Positions 36,940-46,554 of a DNA stretch of 64,000 nucleotides are shown here, piece after piece. Origin of the DNA: Lycorma delicatula (Eukaryota; Arthropoda; Insecta; Hemiptera; Fulgoridae); NCBI RefSeq assembly GCF_047948215.1, contig NC_134457.1, positions 84,358,898-84,422,897 on the forward strand. The letters are read 5' to 3'. The notes below the pieces were generated by a model that searched no databases, had not been told where the DNA came from, and saw only the letters and a program-made list of their open reading frames with translations. Position 1 is the stretch's first letter. Each line of letters begins with the position of its first letter. Position numbers and translations under genes: made by a program.

Positions 36940-37490
36940 TGGAGGAAAACTTTTCACCTTTTGGTAGATGTTTTCTTTTAAATGTAATGTAACGTTTACT
37001 GGACAAAGGGAAGAAAATTAAAATTAAGATATAGCGAACACAGGTAATATTTAAAAAATTAAAAACAAGATTTTTCATTATAAAACATACTTTAATAAAA
37101 AAAGGACATACCCCAATGAAAATGGGAGAATCAATGAAGTTAATTGACAGTTTTATTAAAGGAAGAAGAATGAACATTTTAGAAAATTTAGTAATCTTAA
37201 AATTAAAATGTAACAATAAAACGATCATAAATGAACAGATCAACAATCAAGGGGATGTCCTTTTAAAGAACCTCAATTTACAGGAAATAAATAAATAAAA
37301 TTAAAAGATAAGTATAACCGTTATCAAAAAATAAACAAGAACGCCAGATAAGTCATGACGTCAAATAAAGGGAGTGGAGGCGATGACTAAACGTAGTTCT
37401 TTTAATTAACACTAATAGAAATTTAAAAGTATCAGAACATTAAGTTCTGACAACGGAGTTATTCCGAAACGCGTCAGCATATAATAAAAG
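36940..37490 (+). pseudogene. Penelope-like element fragment (GIY-YIG endonuclease C-terminal region)
   Basis: Penelope-like retroelements encode a reverse transcriptase followed by a GIY-YIG nuclease. Near 36983 one frame reads FKCNVTFTGQ, like the YxGQTGR core of that nuclease, then DIANT for the RYxEH motif in decayed form. From about 37090 another frame reads THTPMKMGESMKLID-like sequence, then KGRRMNILENLVILKLK, IINEQINNQGDVL and a stop at 37296. This corresponds to the conserved ESMKLLxxxxKGxxMNxLExLEI...LNEQ tail. The RT is absent. A hammerhead-like motif follows at 37432-37475, a position where such motifs are known in these elements. Confidence 0.8.
37432..37475 (+). ncRNA. Decayed hammerhead-ribozyme-like motif of the Penelope-like element
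   Basis: CTGACAAC (37447-37454) stands in for the CUGAUGA box. GGA-GTTAT-TCC (37455-37465) makes stem II, and GAAAC (37466-37470) followed by GCGTC completes the conserved core. A 7-bp hairpin TCAGAAC-ATTAA-GTTCTGA (37432-37450) overlaps its 5' side. Hammerhead motifs with this CUGAUGA...GAAACGCGUC layout occur in Penelope-like elements. The UGA-to-CAA change should abolish cleavage. Confidence 0.4.
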
Positions 37491-38599
37491 AATGAAGCTA
37501 AGAAAGGAAAACTAGCTTTAAATTCATACCTATTGATATCCAATTGACTGGCGATTTTCATGGCTTTCATCTAACGTATTTCTATAAAATCCACTCAACA
37601 AACTAACGTATATTCAACACATGCCCTGGAAAATAATTCTTCTATTTGCAGATGTTTTGTCTTTTTCCGCTAAAATGCTCTCTTGTCTGCGTTGTTTACA
37701 AGATATTCGTTTTATTTCCTTTGCCACTCACAAATGCAGGACTCTGTTGCAATAAATCAAAATTTCTGCCTGTAGCACAATTTCCAAGATCCTTTGCGTA
37801 AGTAACACGTTTCATTTTTGCAACAGTGAATTAACGCAATCTCTTTTGTTCACTCATTCTGTAATTGTACTGCACACGAAACCTTTACGTACTGACCGGC
37901 CGTTGACACAATAAAAACTGATCATAAAATAACTACAAAACGATCGACAAAAATGTTTTCGTGTGAATTAAAAATAGCCTACGTGTGAGTAAAAAGGCAT
38001 AGAACAGCTTCTGGCGCCATGTCATAGAAAAGTTTAATTTTCTATTACTAGTAATTAGTCATAGCAAAGGATTTTTTTAATTTAAATCATTTTATTTCAA
38101 TAAATAATAGGTTCGTAATCAAAACAAAGAAGTTTATATTACAATTTGGTATGGTTTTAAAAATATAGACAAGTTTACTGATTTCGCAATCACCATCGAT
38201 ATGAAACCTTAAAATCCATGTACGACAAGTAGGCTATTTTTGCAACCATTATTACAGACAAAATTTTGCGCTTAGTACATTGTTGTATATGATAAATATG
38301 CAAATATACTCAATAATTAAACTCTGCAATTAAGTCATTCCTATACTTCTTTACCTCAATTAAATTATAAACAAAAAAAATTAGCTTTTACCGTTAAAAT
38401 AATCTACCACTTCATCGAACTACTGCCACTGAGATCCTATTAAAAATCAGACAAAAGATTAATAAATTTTCGCTATATTACTACTGGTTCTTTATAAAAT
38501 TCTTTTGGAAAATTAGTTTTTTACCATTGTTGCATAAAGAGCATCTATATTTTTTTTAAATTTAGAATTATTATTATTAATTTTTAACTCAATCAAATA
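37491..38599. other. Mixed non-coding DNA
   Basis: 37500-38040 is less AT-rich than its surroundings and contains a short minus-strand frame opening MSEQKRLR near 37855. I do not recognise it, and it stops quickly. It could be the 5' part of an unknown transposon. The rest is AT-rich. Confidence 0.4.
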
Positions 38600-38872
38600 G
38601 TCATTACAATCTGTTTTTTTTCTACAAAGAGTAAATAGATGTCTTAAACGTCTATAATTGACTTGAATGAGAAATAACCAACATCAGTTACTCCTTTATA
38701 TGCCATTTATTCTGGGATAAAATCATCATTTAACACAGCTGTCTATTGATGAAAATGAAAATAACGCTTTTTGTAGGGTGTGAAAAAATGCCACGTCTGA
38801 GCGCGGGACTCAAACCCAGAACCTCCGGATAATGGAACAGATACTACAGTTCCACCACGGACATCGGAAATA
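38600..38872 (-). mobile_element. tRNA-like SINE head with distinct 3' tail, joined to a LINE 3' end (copy 2)
   Basis: The minus-strand head (38872-38790) includes CCACCACGG and GGTTTGAGTCCCG reversed on the plus strand as CGGGACTCAAACC. The junction ACGTGGCATTTTTTCACACC is followed by the tail with GTTACTCCTTTATATGCCAT on the plus strand (38687-38706). The tail aligns with 12960-13125. LINE 3' sequence lies directly on its upstream side, as at 13.2 kb. Confidence 0.7.
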
Positions 38873-39735
38873 ATCCAATAATATATTTTTTCTTTTTAAT
38901 ATAATTTCGGTATCTTAGTTTTTAATTATTCTCAGATGATGATGATTATGATTTACGTCAAATAGTTTATCATTTATCCTTTTTCTCTTAGTAGTCTCAT
39001 TACTTTTATTCTTAACATTTTATAATTTTTTTTTTTTGTTTTTAATTAGTTTAAGATTACCAAATGCATTTACGGATAATTAAGTTTTCCGATTTTAGCT
39101 ACCTGAGAATCACGTGAAGCAATATTTTGAATTAATTTTTCTTTCATTTGTGATTTTTCTTTCCTCGCCTTTCAGGCCGCTATTATTTCACTTTATTTTT
39201 GCCTTCTCTCTTCTAACCAGAAGTTATTGGTTTTTTCCTTCTCTCAGATAACCTTGAAATCTTGAATCATTTTTCTGTATACTATCTTGTACTATTTCTT
39301 CAGTTTTTTTTTTCATTTCTTTAGCTCCTTTTGACCACGAGATCCATTGATTTCCATTAGTTTTTGTTGTATATGTGATTGAAGATTTGTTTTGTGAGAT
39401 GTTATCAATTATTCAGTCCTATAAATTTGCCGAATAATTTGGCTCTTCATTTTCTGATGGAATCTGAAATTTTTCTCAGTTACCTTGTGTTTGTAAAGAT
39501 CATTGTTATTTCTGAATTTTTATTCGTTTTCTCCCTGTATGTATTGATTGTAGGATTTTCTATTATATTTATTTCACCTAATTTCAAACTGAATACAAAT
39601 TCTGATTCGTATAGGCTTCTGTTGATTACCGTTTTGTAATATTTGATTTCAGCTTTTATTGAGATATCCTTTATGTTGTAAATATCTTTTGTGAGTTGGT
39701 TGGTCAATTCTATTTCTCTCGTTCTTCGGTGATTA
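38873..39735 (-). mobile_element. LINE 3' region, copy 2 (RT C-terminal tail and 3' UTR)
   Basis: The minus-strand frame 39480-39707 contains IYNIKDISIKAEIKYYKTVI followed by NRSLYESEFVFSL, the EIxYYKTVIxPExLYxSECL motif of this LINE group. After stops come DSIRKxRAKLFGKF and LTKQIFNHIYNKN (the RLTKKIFD motif). The 3' UTR (38873-39120) aligns with 13213-13440, for example GTCTCATTACTTTTATTCTT against GTCTCATAACTTTGAATGTC. Truncated at the 5' side; not functional. The plus-strand open frame 39379-39639 is an antisense shadow. Confidence 0.75.
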
Positions 39736-40162
39736 TGTTTTTTGTTTTGATTTAAAAGATATATATTTATGTTTCACATAACTAATGATTCCAGTATTTT
39801 AAGTAGTTTCATTTAGTAAAAAAGAACACAACTCAATGATAAGAACAATTAAAAAAGTACCGATTTAATGATATAGTAAAGATGTATTCATGGAATCCAT
39901 AAAATAATAAAAACTTTAGAAATAAATACTTTTTTCTACGACTGTATTATGACTTCTGAATTATGCAGCTGAAACCTGTATAATACTGAGGGTCATTCAA
40001 AATCAAATTTTCATAATGATTCAGGTGTTCAACCAATCAAAAGTCTACTCTTTTCAGCCACTGACCCATAAGAAATGATGTTTAATGTATCACCTCATCT
40101 TTTCTTACTTTGATTTTTATCCAGTTTAGTAGTTAGTAAGCAAAAGTTAATTTGAAAGTACA

Positions 40163-40321
40163 TTTTTTGTTTTTTAACCTCCGTGTCACCGTTATGCATA
40201 CTTCAAGGGATGAGATGAATGATTTTTAGCGTGTATGAAAATGCCATGCCAGACCGGGATTCAAACCTGGGATCTTCGGATGAAAAGCCAAGACTCTACC
40301 ACTCGCGCCACGGAGGCCGGC
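40163..40321 (-). mobile_element. tRNA-derived SINE with target-site duplication
   Basis: The minus-strand copy of the main family runs from GCCGGCCTCCGTGGCGCGAG at 40321 through B-box GGTTTGAATCCCGG to GGTGACACGGAGGTT and an A-rich tail (T-run near 40163-40175). TTGAAAGTACA (40152-40162) and TTGAAAGTGCA (40322-40332) flank it as an 11-bp target-site duplication with one mismatch. It faces the next SINE head to head. Confidence 0.88.
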
Positions 40322-40358
40322 TTGAAAGTGCACCTGTAAGTAACTAAGTTTCTATATT

Positions 40359-40518
40359 TCCGGCCTCCGTGGCGTCTCGGCCTTTCATCCGGAGCTCCCG
40401 GGTTCAAATCCCGTTCAGGCATAGCATTTTCACACGCTACAAAAATTGTTATTCATTTCATCCTCTGAAACAACACCTAACGGTGGTCCCGGAGGTTAAA
40501 AAAAATAAAATAAAATAA
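40359..40518 (+). mobile_element. tRNA-derived SINE with A-box deletion and target-site duplication
   Basis: CCGGCCTCCGTGGCGTCTCG shows that about 13 nt (normally CGAGTGGTAGCGT-like, the A-box) are missing. GGGTTCAAATCCCG (B-box) and the full body to GGTGGTCCCGGAGGTT remain, with a tail of AAAAT units. The 13-bp direct repeat AAGTTTCTATATT flanks it at 40346-40358 and 40519-40531. Either it inserted in this form or lost the A-box afterwards. Confidence 0.9.
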
Positions 40519-40544
40519 AAGTTTCTATATTACAATTTTTATCC

Positions 40545-40835
40545 TTTAGTTAATTGTAGGATTCTGGAGCAGAAATGTCTTTTAACACCTATATATATTA
40601 AAGAAAAGGCAGAACTTATGACTAATAAGCTTTTACCTCAGAAATGTACTGTTTAATATATTTTAATTTGTAAATGATATTCTGTAAACAATGTATTCAT
40701 TCTACCGTTGATTTAAACTAATAATCCCAATATCTTCTCAACCGTAGAAAAAAGTACGGTATGCCAACTTTTGCGAAGTTTACAATACTCTCCAAGAATT
40801 GTGTCGTAACTTTCTTCGCACTCGTGCATTAATGA
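40545..40835 (-). repeat. Dispersed repeat family C, copy 1
   Basis: The reverse complement of this segment aligns with 48680-48965. Matching landmarks, read on the minus strand of this copy: CGAAGAAAGTTACGACAC, GTATTGTAAACTTCG, GGCATACCGTAC, ATATTGGGATTAT, TTATTAGTCATAAGTTCTG and AGAATCCTACAATTA. No coding capacity; class unknown. Confidence 0.75.
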
Positions 40836-40925
40836 CTATCATTATAGGCTTGTTGCATAATGTACTGTTATTATGCGATAATAGTCGTGTTACTTTAACA
40901 CAATTTTACTACAAATTTATTTTTT

Positions 40926-40932
<7 letters not shown>

Positions 40933-41002
<70 letters not shown>
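40933..41002. repeat. Compound microsatellite (AC)22-(AT)13
   Basis: AC units from 40933 to 40976, then AT units to 41002. The open frame over it (40799-41074) is a repeat artefact. Confidence 0.98.
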
Positions 41003-41007
<5 letters not shown>

Positions 41008-41369
41008 TAATAATAATAAAATCACAAACTATAAAAATGGAACATTTATATTATACAAGTTCTGTAACAGATAAATTTTATTGAGTAATAAAAAGCCATT
41101 ATTTACTGTTAATGTTCTTTTTATTGAGTATAAAGATTATCATTTTATTTATTTATTGTTCACTTTATTTATACAGCGGACTATTATGTCACGTCAACAT
41201 GAAAGTTTATAGCAATTCGACCAGATCATACTTATATGTATCTAATTTATTTATTTACTTACTTATATTAAAATTTGATCGTTAAAGGCCTTATCAGAAA
41301 AATTTAAGTTACACAGCTTGATTACATACTTGTTTAAAAATAGCTAAATAAATTTTAATAAACTACACT

Positions 41370-41470
41370 GATCTTCATCGTGAAGTAGTAACATCTACAC
41401 CTTTTATCTAATCGATCGTTGGTTCGAATCCCAGTCAGGGTTGTCATTTTTCATATACTAAAAAAATCAC
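41370..41470 (+). mobile_element. Heavily decayed tRNA-derived SINE
   Basis: The B-box and junction GGTTCGAATCCCAGTCAGGG (41423-41442) are well kept, followed by TGTCATTTTTCATATACTAA, similar to the SINE body. The head (GAAGTAGTAACATCTACACC) is only loosely like the A-box region of other copies. No target-site duplication identified. Confidence 0.6.
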
Positions 41471-42544
41471 CGCTGAACAGAGACTATAATCGGCTGGTTA
41501 GCTAATTATAAATAAATATCAAACTGCTTAGAAAACGCAATAAATAAAGAATATGTCAGCAAACGAAAATAAATTCATGAAAAGTTTTAAACGTAGAAAT
41601 TCTTTTTAAATGAATGTAATCGTTCAGGAATAAAAAAGAGTATGTAATGTCGGTCAACATGTATGTTGATCAGTGTCAATTTTTTACATTAATTAAAAAA
41701 GACTTATTGTACTTCCATTACATCAACAAAATTGATCGATTGAAATCACTATAACTTGGAGATTTCTTTCAAGTAAATTACAAGTGTATATAATACGAGA
41801 AAACTTTTTTAAGTACCTTATAAAACGTTAATTGAACTGATTTTTGCTTATTTTCCGAAAGATCAATTTTATGCTAACCCATACAAAATTTCAATTTTCT
41901 AAATAATGCGGTAATAAGGGTAATTTACATATAAGTAAATAACTGAGAGCTTTACCGTAAGGAATACATAGATTTAGTAAATTACTTTCTATTTAAAAGT
42001 TATCAGCTATTCGAAAATGTAAATTGGAAATATGATACTTCTTAATGCAGTTTAACTTTCTTAAGGATATTTAAAAGGAATTCCCAATTCACATTTTAAT
42101 AGAATTCTCTGTTATTTAAATAGAATTTTAAATTCTGAAATTTTATAATTATAAATAGGAGGTAGAAGATTCGTCCTTATGTTGTGTCATTCTTTCCAGT
42201 ATAATTTATAGTAAGGCCCAGATATATATATATGTAAGTTGAAACAAAAAGGTTTAATGGCTATTCATTTTCGATTCCACTTATTAATGAGAACATAAAA
42301 TATGCTAAAAAAAAGAAATGCCAATTTCTTCTTCATTTTCCTTCTGTCCATCATTTTATGTTTTTGTAAATAAAATTTAAGATCTCAAGATCGGATTGAG
42401 GATTGAGTATAATATTTGTTACACACATATATATATACACCAGTTTTTTTTTAATAAATTAAAAGATCATGGTGTAAACACGTAGTAAATTTCAAATTGA
42501 TTGGTATTTCAATATTTTTATATTGAATAAAAATATTGAAATAT
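41471..42544. other. AT-rich non-coding DNA
   Basis: No gene or recognisable element. Confidence 0.45.
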
Positions 42545-42745
42545 TTTTATTTCAGAAGTAACTATACAGTTCCGAAACAAGGACCATTTGAAACCATCAA
42601 ATTTACCTCTTAATTTAAGTTTCAAGAATTTCATTATTGCTTAATTTTATTCTTACAATCGAAATCGAAGGAATTTTTTTGCAGAAGGGTTTTTTTAATT
42701 TTCTTTTGTAGAACATGTCCTGAATTTTTTTCCGTTTGTTTGCGA
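42545..42745 (+). repeat. Repeat family B, solo partial copy
   Basis: AAATTTACCTCTTAATTTAA and GTAGAACATGTCCTGAATTT match the long inverted repeats at 46555-46955 and 48245-48640. The central part is shortened. Interpreted as a remnant of a related element's terminal repeat. Confidence 0.5.
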
Positions 42746-42889
42746 TAGATTATATAATGAGATTTAAATTATAGATGTGACTGGAAGGGCATTATTACTT
42801 TATCTAGAATATTTTTAAATCAAAAAAGCCTAACAAAGATATGTAAAAAATTAAGAGGATAAATAATAAAGGTTATTGGAATTATCAAT

Positions 42890-43430
42890 GGTAGGAGAAT
42901 TATTCCTTATATCATTTGCAAATGTATCACATGCTTTCGATATAATGCAAAATGCCAGGTACAATAGCTTGGTCAGTTACCATCTTCCAGAGTTATTCTT
43001 TCCCGACAATTCTCTACTTGCGCAGTAGATGACTGTGGTCCAATTATGATTCATCATGGCGGATGGATCTTTAATTAAATCTTATATAGTACTTTTCATA
43101 TATCTCACTACTAAAGCTATCCATTTAGAATTAGTTTCTGATCTGATTTCAGAGTCGTTTATTGCAGCATTTAAAAGATTTACATCACGTAGGGGTATTC
43201 CCACACAAGTCTTTTCTGATAACGTTCCAACTTCCGTTCCACCAAAAATACACTTTGTAGATAGTATCAATTTTTAAATTCAGAAAAAAAATCAGACATT
43301 CAAGGTAAACTACACAAGGTATAACCTGGTCATTTATTTCTCCCTCTTCATCCCATTTTGGCGGTTTATGGGAAAGCGCAACCAAAGGCGTTAAATTTCA
43401 TATGCTTCGTGCAATAAAACACTACTAATA
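42890..43430 (+). pseudogene. BEL/Pao-type LTR retrotransposon integrase fragment
   Basis: The frame at 43056-43277 contains [34 protein letters not shown] and [12 protein letters not shown]. This is the integrase core of BEL/Pao elements, with the second catalytic Asp in YSDNGTNF-like position kept as FSDN. Just upstream, VDDCGPI holds the first catalytic Asp (DYxGP motif). Further up, a frame with CITCFRYNAK followed by LPELFFPD is like the zinc-binding and linker part. Downstream, IPFWRFMGKRNQRR is a decayed FIPPxxPHFGGLWE motif. Stops and frameshifts break it. No LTRs, gag or RT were found. Confidence 0.85.
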
Positions 43431-43486
43431 ATTGATTGATTTTAAGGATTAAGATTCCTAGATTTATCTATTATTTAAGATTGTTG

Positions 43487-44160
43487 TTGATGGGTATGGT
43501 CGTACAATTGGTGATTTAGAAATGAAGATTAGGTTGACGGATTATTTAAGTAAAAAGGTTTAATGAAATGAAAAAATGATGTATTTAAAAATCCTCGTGC
43601 CATGGCAGAACTTTTCAAAGAATCTGGCAGACTAAAGAATATTTTAAGTGCTTACCTGATCATTTTGCTTAGGTAAAAGGATTACTAGATGAGAAAGGTT
43701 TTAGATTGCAGGTCACCCGTGAAGAATTTGAGCAGTTGTGTGCAGATTTAGCAGATAGAGTCAGAGGTCCTATCAAACAAGCTCTAAAAACGTCTAGCTT
43801 TACTATGGATCTCATCAGTAACGTTGTGCTTATTGGTGCTGGTACACGTGTGCCGTTTGTAGAAAATAGATTAACAAAAATTGCCGGTCAACGTGGCGCG
43901 AGTAGTAGCGTCTCGGCCTTTCATCCGCAGGTGACGGGTTGGAATCCCGGTGAGGGTACGGCATTTTCACGTATGCTACAAATCATTCCTCTCAATCTCT
44001 GAAGTGTTAATTAACGGTGGTCCCGGAGGTTAAAAAAGAAAGATTAACAAAAGTTGATGGAACTCAGTAAAATTTAAATACAGATGAAGCAGCTGTACAC
44101 AAAGCTGCTCTTAGTACTGGTTTTAAAGTTAAAAAGTTCATTACCAGGCAATTGCTACTA
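43487..44160 (+). pseudogene. Processed retrocopy of HYOU1 (hypoxia up-regulated 1, ER Hsp70-family chaperone), partial
   Basis: HYOU1/Grp170 is an ATP-dependent chaperone of the ER lumen. Recognised pieces in order: GYGRTIGDLEMKIRL (about 43493), [20 protein letters not shown] sequence in shifted frames, GLLDEKGFRLQVTREEFEQL (43678-43737), DLADRVRGPIKQAL, then VVLIGAGTRVPFVENRLTKI (43825-43884). This is the nucleotide-binding domain's VxLVGGxTRxP signature; GG reads GA here. After the inserted SINE it resumes with RLTKVDGT, NLNTDEAAVHKAA and STGFKVKKFITR. About 520 nt of coding sequence run with no intron. Stops and frameshifts are present, so this is a dead retrocopy. Confidence 0.85.
43883..44040 (+). 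mobile_element. tRNA-derived SINE inserted in the HYOU1 retrocopy
   Basis: Runs from CCGGTCAACGTGGCGCGAGT through GGGTTGGAATCCCGG (B-box with one change) to GGTGGTCCCGGAGGTTAAAA. AGATTAACAAAAATTG (43867-43882) and AGATTAACAAAAGTTG (44041-44056) are the 16-bp target-site duplication. Both copies encode RLTK(I/V) of the interrupted chaperone sequence. Confidence 0.95.
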
Positions 44161-44369
44161 GAGTTTTCCATTATAATATAATGAAAAACTAAAAAATATA
44201 TGATTGTTTTTATAATTCGGAAAGTTTGTTAATATTATAATATATGCAATTGCGTTAATGTATTATAGTAAATATAATATAAAAGTAAAATATAATGTTT
44301 AATGTATAATGAGTAAATATAATGTTTAAAACTATCTCCATTGGTACACCAGGAATACAATTGCAACTT

Positions 44370-44525
44370 CCATCAGGCTTTATTTTATCCTTAAAGCAGA
44401 ATTCAGGACGATATTTTTTACAAGGTATAACTCAAAGAAAACGAAGCGTTCCGTTATCCATGATTAAACGGACTTTTTTCTTTATTTTCACTTGTTCAAC
44501 ATGTCCTTAAATTTTTTTCAGATGT
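44370..44525 (+). repeat. Repeat family B, solo partial copy
   Basis: AACGAAGCGTT (44439-44449), TTTTTTCTTTATTTTCACTT and CAACATGTCCTTAAATTTTT match the core and end of the repeats flanking the 46.5-48.6 kb transposase. The open frame 44322-44510 overlapping it has no motif. Confidence 0.5.
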
Positions 44526-45002
44526 TTATGAGAGCCATCCAGTAAATAGCGTATTTTAATAGAGCATTGTATTCTAATAACTTTAAGTATCTTTAATACT
44601 TAAATATAGAGAAATGAAATAAATCAAATGCACTTACCCTTAAATTGAGATATTTTTCTTCTTTTTTTTTATTCAAAAAGTTGATCTATATTTTAATTGC
44701 AATTTGTGTGTTAACTTAACAAAGTTCGTAGGTATGAATCAAATTACACTAGGATTTAACTTACGTTAATTTTTCAAATTATTATTCTTCTATTTCAATT
44801 CATATTATATAATTTTTATTCTTGATATATTTCGTGAAATTTATTAATAAACTATCAGAACCAGCAATGCTTCGCTATTGTTAGACATGAGTATATATGT
44901 ATATATATATATATATATAGATTAAATGAACACAACTGAAAGTTTGATAAAACATTAACAAAATGAATATTACGGTACGCCACAAAATCTAACCTTTACC
45001 CT
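44526..45002. other. AT-rich non-coding DNA with short TA microsatellite
   Basis: A TATA-type run sits at about 44893-44919. Nothing else supported. Confidence 0.5.
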
Positions 45003-45356
45003 TTCTCACTGACGCTTTCCCCCTTTCCTTTCTCCCTTTTCCTTTTCACCATATTCTTTTCTCATTTTCCTTTTACCCGAATGGGAAAGGGAATACGGTA
45101 AAAATGAAAAACCCTTTTACATTTTTACCGTATTCCCTTTCCCATTTCACCACTTCCCCCTTTCCTCTTTCTTACTCTTTCCTTTCCTCATTTCTCTTAT
45201 CCGTTCATCTTTCCCCTCTTTCCCCCTTTTTCTCCTTTCCGTTTCCTTTTCCCCGTTTTCTCTTTATTTCTTTTTTAAATTTTCTCCTTCTTCACTTTTC
45301 ACCTTCTTCGGTTTTACCTTTTTCGATTTTTCCCTTTCTCCATTTTCTCCCGCGCG
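45003..45356. repeat. Long pyrimidine-rich tract
   Basis: About 350 bp in which the plus strand is almost all C and T (CCCTTTCC, TTTTCTCC and similar words), except for the purine arm of the hairpin at 45080-45106. Such tracts can form triplex DNA. The Phe/Ser/Pro-rich frame 45104-45412 is a by-product. Confidence 0.9.
45080..45146. repeat. Perfect 27-bp inverted repeat in the pyrimidine tract
   Basis: 45080-45106 begins AATGGGAAAGGGAATACGGT; 45120-45146 begins CATTTTTACCGTATTCCCTT. The arms are exact reverse complements, with a 13-nt loop at 45107-45119. The left arm is the only purine-rich stretch in the tract, which looks like an inverted copy of the right arm. Confidence 0.97.
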
Positions 45357-46554
45357 TAAATCGGTCCATTAGTTTTTTAGTCTGTAGCGGACACACATAT
45401 CGAAAACATTGAAATGGAATCGTAAAATATTTAGTATATGTGTGTGTGTTGCTTTTACGTCCAACAGAGAGCGCTGTTTTTAAAAAAAAACAAAAACATT
45501 TTCTTACGTGTCACAAGTGTGACATCTTAGGTATATAAAATATAAATAGTAGGTACATAAAAACAAGCGCGTATTCGAATGCAATGTTGTGTCAATATTT
45601 CAAAGCAATCGGTGAAGAACTTTCGGAGATTTAAGCTTTTGAACAAACAAACGTTTACATTTTTATTTGATCAGATTTACAGGATCCATGATTTCTAAAG
45701 TTTTTTCCTTCAAATAGCTGGTTTATTATTTTAACGAATTATTGTTTGTAAAATAATTTAATAAATTTTATTTAATGTAAAATATTTAATTATTTATAAA
45801 TAATAACTAAAATAATATAAACTCTAGAAAAACACTAAACACTGAAAAATGTATATTATATTTACCTACGTTTATAAAATATAAATTATAACTGTCACAG
45901 AATAAAGTATTCTGAAAAATTCTAAAGATAAAACTCTTTAAAACAGCCGAGTTACAAAATGTGAATTGATTTTTAAATAAACCGAAATACAAGCAAATAT
46001 ACTAAAAAAATGAAAACGAAAAGAATGACTGGAAATAGAATAAAGGAGAATTTTCTTCATTATTAAAAAATAAGAAGACCAGAGAAATCGGCTTACTTTA
46101 ATATTGCTTAGAAATCGGTCATAAAATCAGTTTATTAGAAAAACTACTTTAGTAACAGTAACGCAAAAAAAAATCCTAGTTAAATAAAAGTATGGTTCAA
46201 TATCCATAATAGCATTTTAAAATTTTAACAGCCTGTTAAAATTAATTATTGAAAAATGTTTGTGAAATGTAATTATAACATGAAATAAGCACAATTTGAA
46301 TAAATTCTAACTTTATTGAACCCTGTATAAAATTCGTACTTGGAAACAAAATACGTTGTACATTTTATTGGTTTAGACTGTTAAATTTATTTATACTTTC
46401 GATCGATTTTTTAAAAAGAATCCATATTTTATTTATAATTATTTTAAATATTTTACAAATAGATAAATGTATTCCTTTTTTACTATGTTGCATATAATAT
46501 TTGTTCTGTTAATTATTATAATTTATTTTTCATTATTATATTTTATTTTATTTT
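45357..46554. other. Non-coding DNA, with a probable old repeat at 45365-45680
   Basis: 45430-45680 holds GTCCAACAGAGAGCGCTGTT, CAAAGCAATCGGTGAAGAAC, TTTCGGAGATTTAAGC and ACAAACAAACGTTTAC. This resembles the ends of widespread insect repeats (from memory, not checked). The rest is AT-rich with no gene. Confidence 0.4.

Noticed and set aside
36905..37246. 113-codon minus-strand open frame
   Set aside because: Antisense to the Penelope-like fragment whose plus-strand frame carries recognisable motifs.
37855..37990. Possible minus-strand first exon starting MSEQKRLR
   Set aside because: The frame stops almost at once, no conserved motif follows, and no donor could be defended.
39379..39639. 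86-codon plus-strand open frame with hydrophobic stretches
   Set aside because: Antisense of the LINE frame at 39480-39707.
43883..43960. Possible tRNA genes at this and the other SINE heads
   Set aside because: The B-boxes are good, but the heads are fused to a common SINE body, end in A-rich tails and carry target-site duplications. They are SINEs, not tRNA genes.
43706..44002. A functional Hsp70-family gene
   Set aside because: Only a short part of HYOU1 is present, with frameshifts, stops and a SINE inserted in the coding sequence; the frame past 43890 runs into the SINE.
45104..45412. 102-codon Phe/Ser/Pro-rich open frame
   Set aside because: By-product of the pyrimidine tract; no domain.
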